NCBI GenBank assembly: GCA_023052935.1
Contig: CM041294.1
Location: forward strand, 104,316,116-104,380,115
Direction: 5' to 3'
DNA length: 64,000 bases
Origin: Piezodorus guildinii
Lineage: Eukaryota; Arthropoda; Insecta; Hemiptera; Pentatomidae
Both the position numbers and the translations under genes were made by a program. The notes beneath the pieces were generated by a model. That model had not been told where the DNA came from. It did not search any database and saw only the letters and a program-made list of their open reading frames with translations. Shown here one piece after another: positions 47,191 through 57,399 of the stretch. Within the stretch, counting starts at the first letter, position 1. Every line of letters starts with the position of its first letter.

Positions 47191-47324
47191 ACGTAGAGCT
47201 CAGAGAATGGCTGTCTTGTCTTCAATATATCCCTCAGTCGAGAAAATGGGAAACTCGTGGAAATCGCTCAATAGTTTTAAGATTGAATCAGAAAATTACT
47301 CTATGATGATAACTTTAAGAGCTT

Positions 47325-47440
47325 TTGGTTTATGATTTTCAATAATGATCCTTTATGATCGACCAAGAAAAAAAAAATAGTCTCCCTCCCCCGAAATTTG
47401 TGGTCTTACATTTCAAGATACGCAGAAAAAATCTAATAAT
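47325..47440 (-). repeat. Solo end of repeat D
   Basis: TTGGTTTATGATTTTCAATA, GATCGACCAAGAAAA and GAAATTTGTGGTCTTACATT are the complement of the right end of repeat D. Confidence 0.7.
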
Positions 47441-47693
47441 AAAATGAAATCGATTCCTACGAGTATAAATGCTTGCCCCTGTGATTTATTAATTGTTACG
47501 GCAAAAGATAAATTAACGGGAAATTGAATTATATTAAAATGATTTGGAATCAGTGGGATGCGAGGTTTATTTTCAACTGATTCTTCGCTCCCATTGGTCG
47601 CAGCGTGATGTTATATAGACTAAAGCCTTTCTCGATAAATGAACTATCCAGCGAAAAAAGAATTTTTCAATTCGAACCAGTAGTTTCTGAAAT

Positions 47694-47989
47694 CCTGGGG
47701 AGCCCGTGGCTGAGTGGCTAGCACGTTAGTCTTTCATCCTAAAGGTTGTGAGTTCAAATCCTAGTCCCGGTGGGACTTTTGTAAGGATGTAATTAAATCA
47801 CTTACAACCTCCCCCCCCCCCGGGTATGTGAGACCCGTCAGCCAAATGGTGGCCACTCACAAAATTAGGCGTAGGGAGTAATGACCCTACACTACAACAT
47901 GCATCGAGAAACGTGAGTGTAACTTCTCAGGAGATTACACCGCGAGGCCCAGGGCCTACACAGCTTGTCGCGCCACTGGAAAAAAAAAT
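47694..47989 (+). mobile_element. SINE family C, full copy
   Basis: GGGGAGCCCGTGGCTGAGTG, box B GAGTTCAAATCC, body with GTGAGACCCGTCAGCCAAAT and AATTAGGCGTAGGGAGTAAT, end GTCGCGCCACTGGAAAA. Flanks GTTTCTGAAAT (47683-47693) and GTTTCTGAGAT (47990-48000) form an 11-bp target duplication with one mismatch. A C-run of 12 interrupts the body. Confidence 0.92.
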
Positions 47990-48000
47990 GTTTCTGAGAT

Positions 48001-49340
48001 TATCGCGTTCAAACAAACAAACTCTTCAGCTTTATAATATCAGTGTCATAAATGACAAGTATTTGATTACCTATTAATGTAAACTACTTAATTGTTTAGG
48101 GCAGTTTGTAATTTTTAAACAGAGGTAATGAGTTAAAATAAATTAATTAGACACTGTAGGGAGAAGAAGAAAAGTGGCAGAAGGTAATAATGATAATATA
48201 TAAACTAATAATATAAAGAAAACTAACAATAATAGTTTATACAACAACTTTCGGTTTGTCGTCACAACGATTTTAGTTCGTATGAATTATTTCCTTACAT
48301 ATATATTATTTCAATCCCATATCTAACAAATCTAGACCTTTAGAGAGTTATAGATCATTTTATAGGAAGTCAAACAGAATGTTAAGTGTTTGCATTCAAC
48401 GATAAAATGTTAAATAAATCAAAATTTATAAGATAAAAGTGTTGAATATAGCTGGAGGTTTATAATACACGTCAGAACTTCCGTTGATCTTTGACCTTAT
48501 TGAGCTGAAAACACGTTCTGTGACTATTTCACATAATAAAATATACTGGAGTAACAAAAAGAAAATTCGTAATAAAGAAGAATATTTAACAAAGACGATT
48601 TATGTATCGACATTCAAAATTTTTAATTTTCTAACAGATCACATCTTCACATTTTTTAAGAAATCGGACTGTTGTTACAGTTTTTTTAATGAAATTTATT
48701 AAAAACCTGAACGAAATAACTGCGTAACCATGTATCTGAGTAAAAATATGTTTAGAATTATTATTATAGAATTTTTAAAGTTCTTCAACTTTGTTGATTG
48801 AGGATTGAACCAATTTTTAAACCTCGGACCCTCTGCGAGATGGTTTTTTAAGAATATTGGTTTAATGTTTTGTGAAGTTTACAAATTTCAGAAACAAGAT
48901 ACTTAAATACAGGAGAGACAGATACACACCTTTACTACTTATTAAACCGACCTTTAGCTAGAAAAACGTTACTCCCCACTAAGCAGACCTGACAAGCAGA
49001 CTATTACTCCAATGAACTATCTTCGCCAGAATAATATTCTTACATGAGACTACTGATCTCGGGAAAAACGAACTGCTTGAAAGTATTGCAGAACAGAAGA
49101 CAGCTAAAGATAGACAGAAAGGTACGTAATTTTCTTAATAATAGATTGAAAACTAAATGAAAGCTAAACTGTTTAATGATCATATTTCCTCTTTGAATAC
49201 TGATGGTGGAAGTTTGTTCGAGACTTACCCTAACTTATAATGTCAAAGACGAACAAAAAGCTCAACGACTGACAATATGTTCTTTGTATTCCGACCCCAT
49301 ACCCACAACAGTTATATAAATATAATAGCATCCACATATT
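48001..49340. other. Intronic stretch, nothing recognised
   Basis: AT-rich; the frame at 48484-48702 has no motif. Confidence 0.5.
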
Positions 49341-49624
49341 TAGGAAATGGATGAAATTGGGAACAGTTAGACCCGACTGTCAGAAAAGTAAAACTAGCAC
49401 TTTAACCAAGGGACCAAGGGGAGGAAAAAACGGGGACGGGGTGTATGTATGCGTCAGCGCACGTTACTTTGAACGTGCGTATCCTGAAAACCACAGACGA
49501 CTAAATTTGAAATCAAACAATTACGAGTTCGATTCTCGGTCCCTGGGGTGCTTTTTTCTCAGCATGTGTCTCCCGCTCTTATCTCCTGGCCCGAGAAACC
49601 TCTGTATAGCCTTCAAAGGCGAGG
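49341..49624 (+). other. Unassigned GC-richer block with a tRNA-like box B
   Basis: Contains ACGAGTTCGATTCTCGG, a self-complementary T-arm-like sequence, but no convincing box A or acceptor stem. It may be an old SINE head. The 120-aa open frame here is not supported by any motif. Confidence 0.35.
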
Positions 49625-50330
49625 TAAGGCATTTATACGAGATTGCGTTACTATTTCCTATTATTTTCTTTTATTACGATTTTCATTCATATAATGCAAA
49701 TAAAATTTCCTGATTCCAGTACACCTTACATTTTTTTCTCTATCATCCATAATAACCGAGTTCTCCGGGAGTCACATCTCTTATAAGTTGTGGCTTGACC
49801 ATATAAGTTTTTTTTCTTCTCTCTGTTCATCGCGTTGCCTTGATCTCAAAAGTCTTTTCGATTTTTCTCCAACTTCCATAATAACTGATTTTTGGTGGAA
49901 TTACATCTATTATAATTTTTGACTTGAATATACAGATCAACTTTTTTTTATTATTATTATTATAGCACATTACTGATTCTAAGACTCTTTACATATTGTA
50001 CTCTATCTTCAAAAATAACTGAGTTATGGGCATATTTATAGATAAAATTTCAATTTTTTTTCTTTTCTTTTTTTCTCTTTTTTATAATTATTTGCGGTCT
50101 TTCGGTCAATAAACACTAATAATTTTTTCTCTTTCTTCAAAAATAACGTAGTTATTGAATTAAATCACTTTTAATCGGCCGCTATATAAAATGAAAAAAT
50201 AGCTGATATCAACGTCTAGGTGTTAAGATCATCGTTGCATCTCCTAGTATTTATGTTATAAATTTCAAAAAGATTTTTTCCAGTAGTCGATTACAAAGGT
50301 CCATTGTTTAAAATAATAAACCAAAATATG
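49625..50330 (+). repeat. Dispersed repeat D, copy 3, internally deleted
   Basis: Starts internally at GCATTTATACGAGATTGCGT and shares TAACCGAGTT, CTTATAAGTTGTGGCTTG, TGATTCTAAGACTC and AACTGAGTTATGGG with copies 1 and 2. It ends GTCGATTACAAAGGTCCATT, AAATAATAAACCA. Confidence 0.75.
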
Positions 50331-50486
50331 AATTTGACAGAAAAAAATTATGACTTTCACTGAAAAAAAAAATTCATAATGATGGATTTTAGTTGATCGT
50401 TGAGAAATTAGATGAGGAAGATGGTTGGGGGTGCGGTCATTAGAGAGAAACACACATTAAAACACCGTGCTATTTTATATTTCATA

Positions 50487-50532
50487 CTATTCGACGTTTC
50501 GGCCTACATTGTGGGCCTTCATCACATCAGGT
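50487..50532 (-). ncRNA. Hammerhead motif, left arm
   Basis: On the minus strand: GTGATGA (C3 lost relative to CTGATGA), AGGCCCACAATGTAGGCC, GAAACGTCGA. Near-intact; cleavage weakened or lost. It is in the sense of the host pre-mRNA. Confidence 0.6.
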
Positions 50533-50611
50533 TTGACTCTGAACGGTGTCTAAAGAAGTGGGTACAACTTTATTTTATTATTTTATTTTAATGACTTTTT
50601 TAGACACCGCC

Positions 50612-50662
50612 TGAGTCAACTCTGATGAAGGCCCACAATGTAGGCCGAAACGTCGGCACATA
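50612..50662 (+). ncRNA. Hammerhead ribozyme motif, right arm, intact core
   Basis: CTGATGA, unpaired A, helix II GGCC/GGCC, GAAACGTC then GGCAC. All core bases are present; helix I (AACT/GGCA) is weak. Antisense to the host gene. Confidence 0.68.
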
Positions 50663-50807
50663 ATTAAAATAGCACTATATTTAATGTGTGTTTCTCTCCA
50701 ATTACCGCACCCCCGACCGTCGTCCTCATCTGAAATAAAAATTGTGATGGAAACGTAAAAAATATTTACATGCTAGTAGAGGTAGAGATGGTGTATTCTA
50801 GACTGAC

Positions 50808-50982
50808 CTGTGATGCTTCCTCAGCTTGTCGTGGACCGGCTCCTTCTCGGTGGGGTCGAGGCCGCCCTCGCTGAGAGCCCTGGAGGTGGCCCCCCGGCCC
50901 GGGCTAACGCAGGGGCTCGGTGGGGGTGGCGAGCTCACTGCCCCCGGCTGGATCCCCAGCATGCAGTAAGGGTCGCTGAAAC
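50808..50982 (-). CDS. stac: stac-like exon: C2 domain, GFSDPYC segment
   Basis: Minus-strand exon of 175 bp, about 58% GC in an AT-rich intron. It reads (G)FSDPYCMLGIQPGAVSS, then a Pro/Ser/Gly-rich insert, then TEKEPVHDKLRKHH. SDPYC is the Ca2+-binding loop 1 signature of a C2 domain; the acidic residue normally just upstream must come from the preceding exon. The donor is CACAG|GTCAGT. The acceptor is uncertain: ATCAG| (used here, phase 1) or GACGTAG| eleven bases further out (exon to 50993), which would add HQS before GFSDPYC. No exon for the first C2 strands was found between here and 64000. It ends with two bases (AG) that pair with the first T of the next exon to give Ser. Confidence 0.9.
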
Positions 50983-51350
50983 CTGATTGGTGTCTACGTC
51001 AACAATAGCTCATTTAATACAAAATATATCACAAAGCACAAGTAACAAGCATTCGAATTGGTAGGCTATATATAAATCTTATTTTGCGTAAAATAAGATG
51101 CATCATTCAACTTAAAAATTGCAGAGCAAGATTATTAAGGTAATTTTGGGTATGGATCCAAGATCTCCATCAATAAAAATATTCTCGAACTTTACTGTAA
51201 TTTCTGTAAAACAATTATAGTTATGATTATTATGGATTATATATATTATTAGTTTAATTTTTTAAGAGTATTATTTATTATCCGATAAATCAATTAATTT
51301 TGTTTTTGTCCTATGTTTTACCGCTTACAACTATGTCATTCACTTGTCAT

Positions 51351-51401
51351 TGTTCTAGCTCTGATGATGGCTGAAGTGTTTTGGCCGAAACGTCGGCAAC
51401 A
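51351..51401 (+). ncRNA. Hammerhead ribozyme motif, separate lineage
   Basis: Helix I is in two parts, TGTT/AACA and GCT/GGC, with a CTA bulge between. Core CTGATGA, unpaired T, helix II GGC/GCC with loop TGAAGTGTTTTG, core GAAACGTC. It is followed by ATTGAAATTTTTTTTACGAG. No second copy was found beside it. It lies 370 bp from stac exon 50808, antisense. Confidence 0.72.
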
Positions 51402-52116
51402 TTGAAATTTTTTTTACGAGACTGACTTAATAATTATTTCTTTCTAAAAGGGATTTAAACAGTCGTCCACACAACCTTAATAATGTTTTCAAAGTTTCAG
51501 CTAGCAACGAATATTTTTTTAAATTTAAAAATATACATTATATAAACTCGATAAATACCAAATTACATATGAGTAATGAAAGATAATTAAAAAGCAATAG
51601 CCGATCATAAGAGTATAATGATTCTCTTGAAATGAAGAATTGACCTCCCCCTCCCCTCACAGATATTTTCTGACTCTTTATATTATAAAGATTTATGTGT
51701 TTTTTTGATATTTGTATGTCTATTTCTGATATTTATGTTGTAAAAACGAAATAAATTTCAGGAATATATTACTTGTCATATTTATATATTTCAGTCTTTT
51801 AATTTTTTGAAGATCGGGGAATATTTAAATAACTTCAAGAGGCTAAAGTTTTTACTCAAATACTTGAGGGATCCCGTTAAGAGTGTTTATATAATTATTT
51901 TAACAAATGGGTAAACTTCCCGACAGTCACCGTAGGCTAAAAATAAATTATGGTTAAAGTTATTGTTAAAACCATTTGAATCTTATAGAAGAAGTTTCAA
52001 CCTTCACACAAATTAACATAAATAATACGTAAGACCTGTAGGATAATGGCCCTTCAGGGAAATATTTATTAAAAAAACTGCTGTATTTGGAAACATTTAA
52101 TGCGAGAAATAAAAAA

Positions 52117-52133
<17 letters not shown>

Positions 52134-52164
<31 letters not shown>
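52134..52164. repeat. (TA)n microsatellite after A-run
   Basis: 24-base A-run followed by about 15 TA units. Confidence 0.95.
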
Positions 52165-52166
<2 letters not shown>

Positions 52167-53810
52167 AAAGAGTATTGTTTACATCACAATTTTACAGCCG
52201 CATAAACAAGTTTTAAATTACTATTTCCTTTCTGAATTTACTAAATATATACATACCATATCTAGTGCTTAATACTGTTGTTTTTTTTTGTTCGGAAAAT
52301 TGAGGACTATAAAAAGACTACTCTAAAATGTTATACACGTAAACGTACATAACACATCGTACTTAATTAACTGTGGAATCTAAAAATGTAGAAATCAATA
52401 GTTTATTTGTATGTTAATTATCAGCCTCTTTTCATTATGTTAATTAATAATTTGTATTGTTTTCTTATTTACTTTAAATCATTTTATTGTGTAGGTTTTT
52501 TTAGATTTTGCATACTGTTTTATAGTTACTTAAGCAACAATAACCATAAACCCGTACTGTAAATATCACTAGTGTCATGTAATTGGTGTAATATCACAAG
52601 ATGTTTAAATTCTGAGGCTTGTTGTCACATGTGAAGTATTGAAAAAATAACTACCTGAAAGAAATGAATTTAACAACAATTGTTTTTACATGTCTTCTTT
52701 ACAAAGCAACGGTAAATATGTATTTTAAATTATTTATTACTTTTTATATAAATAAATAAATAAATATTTATATTAACCAAATTTACTATAAAACAATTTT
52801 ACAGCACGAAAATATAGGATTAATGAGATAAAGTTACCATACCAAGGAACTTTAATTTTTTTTTTTTTTAATAAACTTATTCCCCTTTAAACTTATGTGA
52901 TGGCATCTATTATTTATGAGTAAGGCTAATAAATTTAATACGTATGTGTAATAATAATAAAATTAACACAGCAACCGAGGGATAGTGCTTTGGAAGTATT
53001 TAATTTGTTTTACAAACTAAAAGTTGTAAAAGTTTGAGAGTTGAAACCTGATTGAGCTAAAAATTATAAAATATTTATCGACGAGAAAGGCTCTGTTTAG
53101 AAGTGGAATTAGCGATGTAATTAATTACAAGCTAATTAAAATTTGAAGTAAAAGTATAAAGGTAAACATAAATTACGGAGGTACTTTAACGAGGTTAAAA
53201 TGAGGCTGAATTTTTAAAAGGTTTTCCACAGGTGTCAGTATCTGCTGTCAAAGAGTTTATAAAACACTCTTTTCAACAGCCGCTGCATTTAATTATTAAT
53301 TTTTAAATTTATGGCTTTTGATATAAAAGATTTATTTCCCACAAACGTTTTTGTCAGATATTATAGGAACACACTAAAAAATTTTTAATTTCTGTTTAAA
53401 GGTTTTATTTATATTTCGATGATGTGAGTATAATAAAAAAAAATACAAAGCGTAATATAATAAAATAGATTATAGAATTAAAAAAAAATAAATACTATTC
53501 CTGCCAATTAAGACGGAGATAAAATTCATTTAGCCAGTTTTAAAATTTTTATTAAAATGGTATATTTTTGCCAACGGTTACTGTTTCATTTAAATAAGAT
53601 AGAATCAATCATAAATTCTAAACGCTTATATACACACGGTCCCACAACCAAACAATTCTTTTTATTTATTTTTTTTTTTATGTATATTATATTGTTGAAT
53701 CTGTATAGAGATCAGTATGAAAACAAAGGTGAAAACAAAATCGGGGTAAGGAATCATATTTATTTGAAGAATGTTTAAAAATAACGGTAGTGTACATTCC
53801 GCAAAAACAC

Positions 53811-53910
<100 letters not shown>

Positions 53911-54149
53911 ATCGATTAATTTTTTAAAAATTCATTTATTCAAATGTCTTTCTAGGATATTTAAAATTTTGAATACGGTCAATCCATTTGAAATCCTCCA
54001 TACCGCCGCTCGAAATTTTTTATTTTCATTATTTTTTATTAAATATTCTCTATGCTTTCCTGAATAAAAAATCGCAAAAAAATAATTTTCTGGTCAATAA
54101 TTTTAGTGTTGCACCCGTTTTAAGTAGGCCTATAGCTCCATAATAAATG

Positions 54150-54945
54150 GAATTGAGATGTTGATTTCCAAAAGGTACTATATCCATTCTGGGGAATTTT
54201 ACAGGAAGCGCGAAAAGCTCTCATTACTATATTATTAAACTAGCTAATTTGATTCTTTTCGCATTTAAATCTAGAATTATTTCTTTACTATATTAATAAA
54301 ACCATATTAAAGTTATGAAATGAAATGTTATGTTATGATTTGGAATGAAACTAAATGTGTAATAAGTATCTTAAGAAATTAATAGTATTTCTAAGCCACG
54401 TTATTAAAGGACATGAGTGTTCATTAAATACAATCAAATTTAAGATTCAGATATAACTAAATGAGGAGAATACAAATATGTAAAAATGTCAATTTCGTAA
54501 AAAATGTCCTTTAGTACCTTTTGAGAGTGTGTGGCTCTAGCGCCCTCACTGTCTCCGCTGACTAGATTGGTGAAGCGGCTGACTGAGAGGCGCTGGGATC
54601 TCCTGACATTGTGCCTCGGCATCCATTTCTGGATGCAGAGGTTCGATTCGGAGTTCCCAGGGGCAGTATGTAAATATTATATATAGGTATGAATGTGGCC
54701 AAGATTGTAATTATTTTCTTTTTTTTTCATTTATTTTATTTAATTTTTAATTTTTTTTTTTCTTCTTTTGTTATTGAGGCATTTTACTTTTTAATTGTTT
54801 TACTTTGTACATATGGAATGAATGACTTCTTTTATCTCTAATACTTATTGCCCAAGATAGTGGCAGATTGTATTACTTCTCAATAAAGCAATATTACTAC
54901 TACTTTAGTACCTTTTGGAAATCAACGTCTCAATTGTCTATAGTT
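54150..54945. mobile_element. Inverted-repeat element containing a LINE-like 3' end
   Basis: Ends are inverted: ATTGAGATGTTGATTTCC, AAAAGGTACTATA (left) and TAGTACCTTTTGGAAATCAA, CGTCTCAATTG (right). A third copy of TTTAGTACCTTTTG lies at 54510. Inside, 54520-54905 is GC-richer and ends CAATAAAGCAATATTACTAC, which looks like a LINE 3' end with a short repeat tail. Same inverted family as 37597-37944. Confidence 0.5.
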
Positions 54946-55059
54946 TTAAGACCGGCTTCATGGAATTTTGTAATATTGTTGGGATGTCATAATTAATTCT
55001 TTTTCTTTTTTTTTTATATATCTTCTTCTGTTATTATTCTGCACATTTAAGTTATTTGG

Positions 55060-55560
55060 TAGTTTTCCTTTTTCTGCAAGCAGACATTTTAAGGATGTCT
55101 GTCAATATCATAATCTCTGAAGTTAATATATTGCATAATTTAAAATCAGGTGATGGGGCTCATCTTTTGTTCTATGGAGAACCTTAACCTAAAACTACAG
55201 CTTAATTTTAAAAAATATTATGTCACTGTCAAGGTGATCCAGAAGGGGTTAGTTTATCTGATAATCATATCTAATGTTTATCATAATCATATAATCAGGA
55301 TGGAGTATAAGTGTGAGCATTCCAAAGAACTTATTCCTATTCCACGAAGATATAAATTCGGGAATTTGGTTCATTTTTAATTCCTCGTGAACTCTAAGGC
55401 TTTTAGCTCTTTGAAATGACGTTACTTTATTGATTTCTTATAGTACGCTTTAAACGATTGCAAACGTTCTTCGGTCTACTTAGCTAGTGCTAGAGTTGGG
55501 CGTAGAGTGGATTTATACATGTTACTCCGGGATAGCCAATATGTTTTGATAATTTGATTC
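55060..55560 (-). repeat. Dispersed repeat C, copy 2
   Basis: Matches 14265-14690: CTTTTTCTGCAAG, CCTAAAACTACAGCTTAATT, TTTTAGCTCTTTG, GATTGCAAACGTTCTTCGG. The minus strand is possibly an old LINE ORF2 tail; clade unknown. Confidence 0.5.
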
Positions 55561-56411
55561 AAATTTTTACTCCTGTGTTTTTTCCTTTTTTTAAATGAGT
55601 ATGCTATTCATTTTATCTGCGTTAACACTCATTTTGTTCCAATTTCAGAGAAAAATACGTTTTTAATCTCTCAGCTTCATATACAAAACAATCAATCAGG
55701 ATGTGTAATAGTTTTATAGTGTGAAAATCATTTTCAGCACCTAATGATGCAGTCAACGTAATGAGTTTGTTATAAAATGGATTATTTATCGGACAAGGCA
55801 GTAATAAGGATGGTGTAAACCAGTTTTCGTATCCGAAAAACTTATAAAGAGGATCTTATCTTAGAAAATAAGAAAAAAAATAAGACTATCCTTAATCTGG
55901 AAAGGCATTGAGAAGCAGCGAGTTCATTAATTATTAAATTTTTAAATTGCAGTATTTTCTAGGCCCCCTGAGGGAGGGGGAGTGGCTGTTTTGTGATTCA
56001 GGAATATAATAATGAGCAAAGGGGGGATCTTCAAGGAAACTTTTTTCCGACCTAATTACTTCTTAAGGACTTGCTATCTTCTTTCTCGGAAGACATAATC
56101 AGTTCAGCCTCATCTTTCTTAAAAGTGGCTTTGAAGTCGGGATTCGTTCAAGAGATCTTCCGTCGTTTTATTTAAAGGTTATAAGAGAAAGGTGAGACGA
56201 CCTCAAAAAAAGTAAACCTGATTTTATCACAGCAATATAACGAGAAACATTAAAGATCTGTTTCAGACTTCTTTTTTTCCTATCAGATGAGACATAGGAT
56301 TCATCAACAGTTGAGCGTAAAATTATTATTTAAATTTTTATGGCTTTTCCATCATCTGGGTATTTATTATTTATCCTATACAAAATTAATGTTATACCAG
56401 TTTAATTTTAC

Positions 56412-56450
<39 letters not shown>

Positions 56451-56929
56451 ACCTGCCAGAAGCTATCGGACAATAAGCAAATGTATAAAAAGTAAGCCGC
56501 AGGCATGGTAGGCTTGGAGAAGGAAAGTGCCCAGCAGCACCCCTTCCTAGGCTTCATTTTAGCAGAGGAGGTCTCTCATCCAACTTCTCCTCAGCCTTCT
56601 TCTGACAGGCATTTCAGATATTGACGTATCATTTATAAGTCTATTGTCTTGCGCGTGCAGTTTACTGTAAAACGAAAATAGAGAGTTCGTATTTGCTGGT
56701 CAACTGTTGGTTGTTGTAAGTCCCGATGTAGGGATTTGTTGTTTACGTACTTGGAGCTGTCTTTATGGGTCTTACAATATTTTGATTGAAATGATTGCAG
56801 TTTTTGTAATGAGTATTTTTTGCCGAGCGATAAATCTTTGAAGAGTTGATCAATATGGTTTTATGTAGGTATAATTATAGTTTTTATGTAGGTATAATTA
56901 TTATAATACATATAATAATATACGTATAA
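55561..56929. other. Intronic or 5'-flanking stretch, nothing firm
   Basis: TA array at 56416-56447. 56500-56620 is GC-richer (CTTCCTAGGCTTCATTTTAG) without match. Confidence 0.45.
56416..56447. repeat. (TA)n microsatellite
   Basis: About 15 TA units. Confidence 0.95.
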
Positions 56930-57115
56930 TTTTGATCATTTGGATGAAAGAGAGTATAGTACTTTCAGTCGCTGGTTGAGAGTCTTCCTTTTCATCCTGA
57001 CATGTGGGCCCCAAGTCATCCTTCGATCGAGTGATAATCCCATGTAATGTACAGAGTTGGTCTGAGGAATTTTATTGTCGCCGATAAAAATTGTTGGACA
57101 AGTGTTTTGTCGTAG
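56930..57115 (-). pseudogene. Jockey-type LINE ORF2 fragment
   Basis: The minus strand reads TIFIGDNKIPQTNSVHYMGL, SLDRRMTWGPHVRMKRKTLN, QRLKVLYS. This is the YLGxxLDRRLTWxPHxxxKRxxLxxRL block that follows the RT active site in Jockey-clade LINEs. Confidence 0.85.
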
Positions 57116-57399
57116 AACGTTACATTATTTAATCAAATGGCAACATATATTTAAATTTTTCAAAATATATTTCGATAAGTATGACAAACATGATTATGAT
57201 GTTTATCCTATGCTCTTTTTAGTTTTTTACTTAATTTAGTCATTATTGAGTTCTCACTTTCTTCAATTGGTACGTATTTTATATATGATTTAAATGTCTC
57301 TCACCTTTTTACCTATCCACTCCTAACAACTCAACCTTTACAACATATCGTTTTGTTTTCTCCGTAATTTATTTTTCACAGAGAGATATGTATATATTT

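Larger units (their letters stand above)
50372..50733. mobile_element. Palindromic hammerhead element next to stac exon
   Basis: Two inverted arms of about 150 bp: left from ATTCATAATGATGG through GAAGATGGTTGGGGGTGCGG to GGTGTCTAAAGAAG; right the complement from TTTTTTAGACACCGCCTGAG to CCGACCGTCGTCCTCATCTG. About 50 bp separates them. Each arm carries a hammerhead pointing away from the centre. The sequence family is shared with 24530-25320. It ends 75 bp from the splice donor side of the C2 exon at 50808. Confidence 0.75.
90..50982 (-). other. stac: BAIAP3/UNC13D (staccato/Unc-13-4)-like gene, partial, 11 exons
   Basis: Gene span. The family (BAIAP3, Munc13-4/UNC13D; Drosophila staccato) is C2-MUN-C2 priming or tethering proteins that join vesicles to SNAREs and plasma membrane during Ca2+-regulated exocytosis. 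The eleven exons, read on the minus strand with AG/GT borders, join with matching phases into about 497 residues with no stop. Order: C2A second half (GFSDPYCMLG, TLNPRWNEKF, FDIDDVS, LHLDIWDHDDE), C2A tail with DDFLGC, linker, then the start of the Munc13-homology region (LHQHAIQGDL, FWKCCPF, ELYLCIQEFA). The rest of MUN and the second C2 should lie left of base 1; the N-terminus and first C2 strands should lie right of 51 kb. Introns range from 77 bp to about 14.4 kb and hold nearly all repeats listed here. Family assignment is firm; orthology to one paralogue is inferred. Confidence 0.92.

Noticed and set aside
47808..47822. C-run as a structured or G-quadruplex element
   Set aside because: A single homopolymer tract inside SINE C; one run does not make a quadruplex.
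49351..49713. 120-aa plus-strand open frame
   Set aside because: No motif, and its end lies in repeat D; the segment is more likely an old repeat with a tRNA-like box B.
54513..54640. Possible minus-strand exon (RRSQRLSVSRFTNLVSGD) with acceptor CATCCAG and donor AAAAG|GTACTA
   Set aside because: The donor lies in a TTTAGTACCTTTTG motif that recurs in inverted-repeat elements, and the block ends in a LINE-like 3' tail. It does not fit the C2 domain or the phase needed by the exon at 50808.
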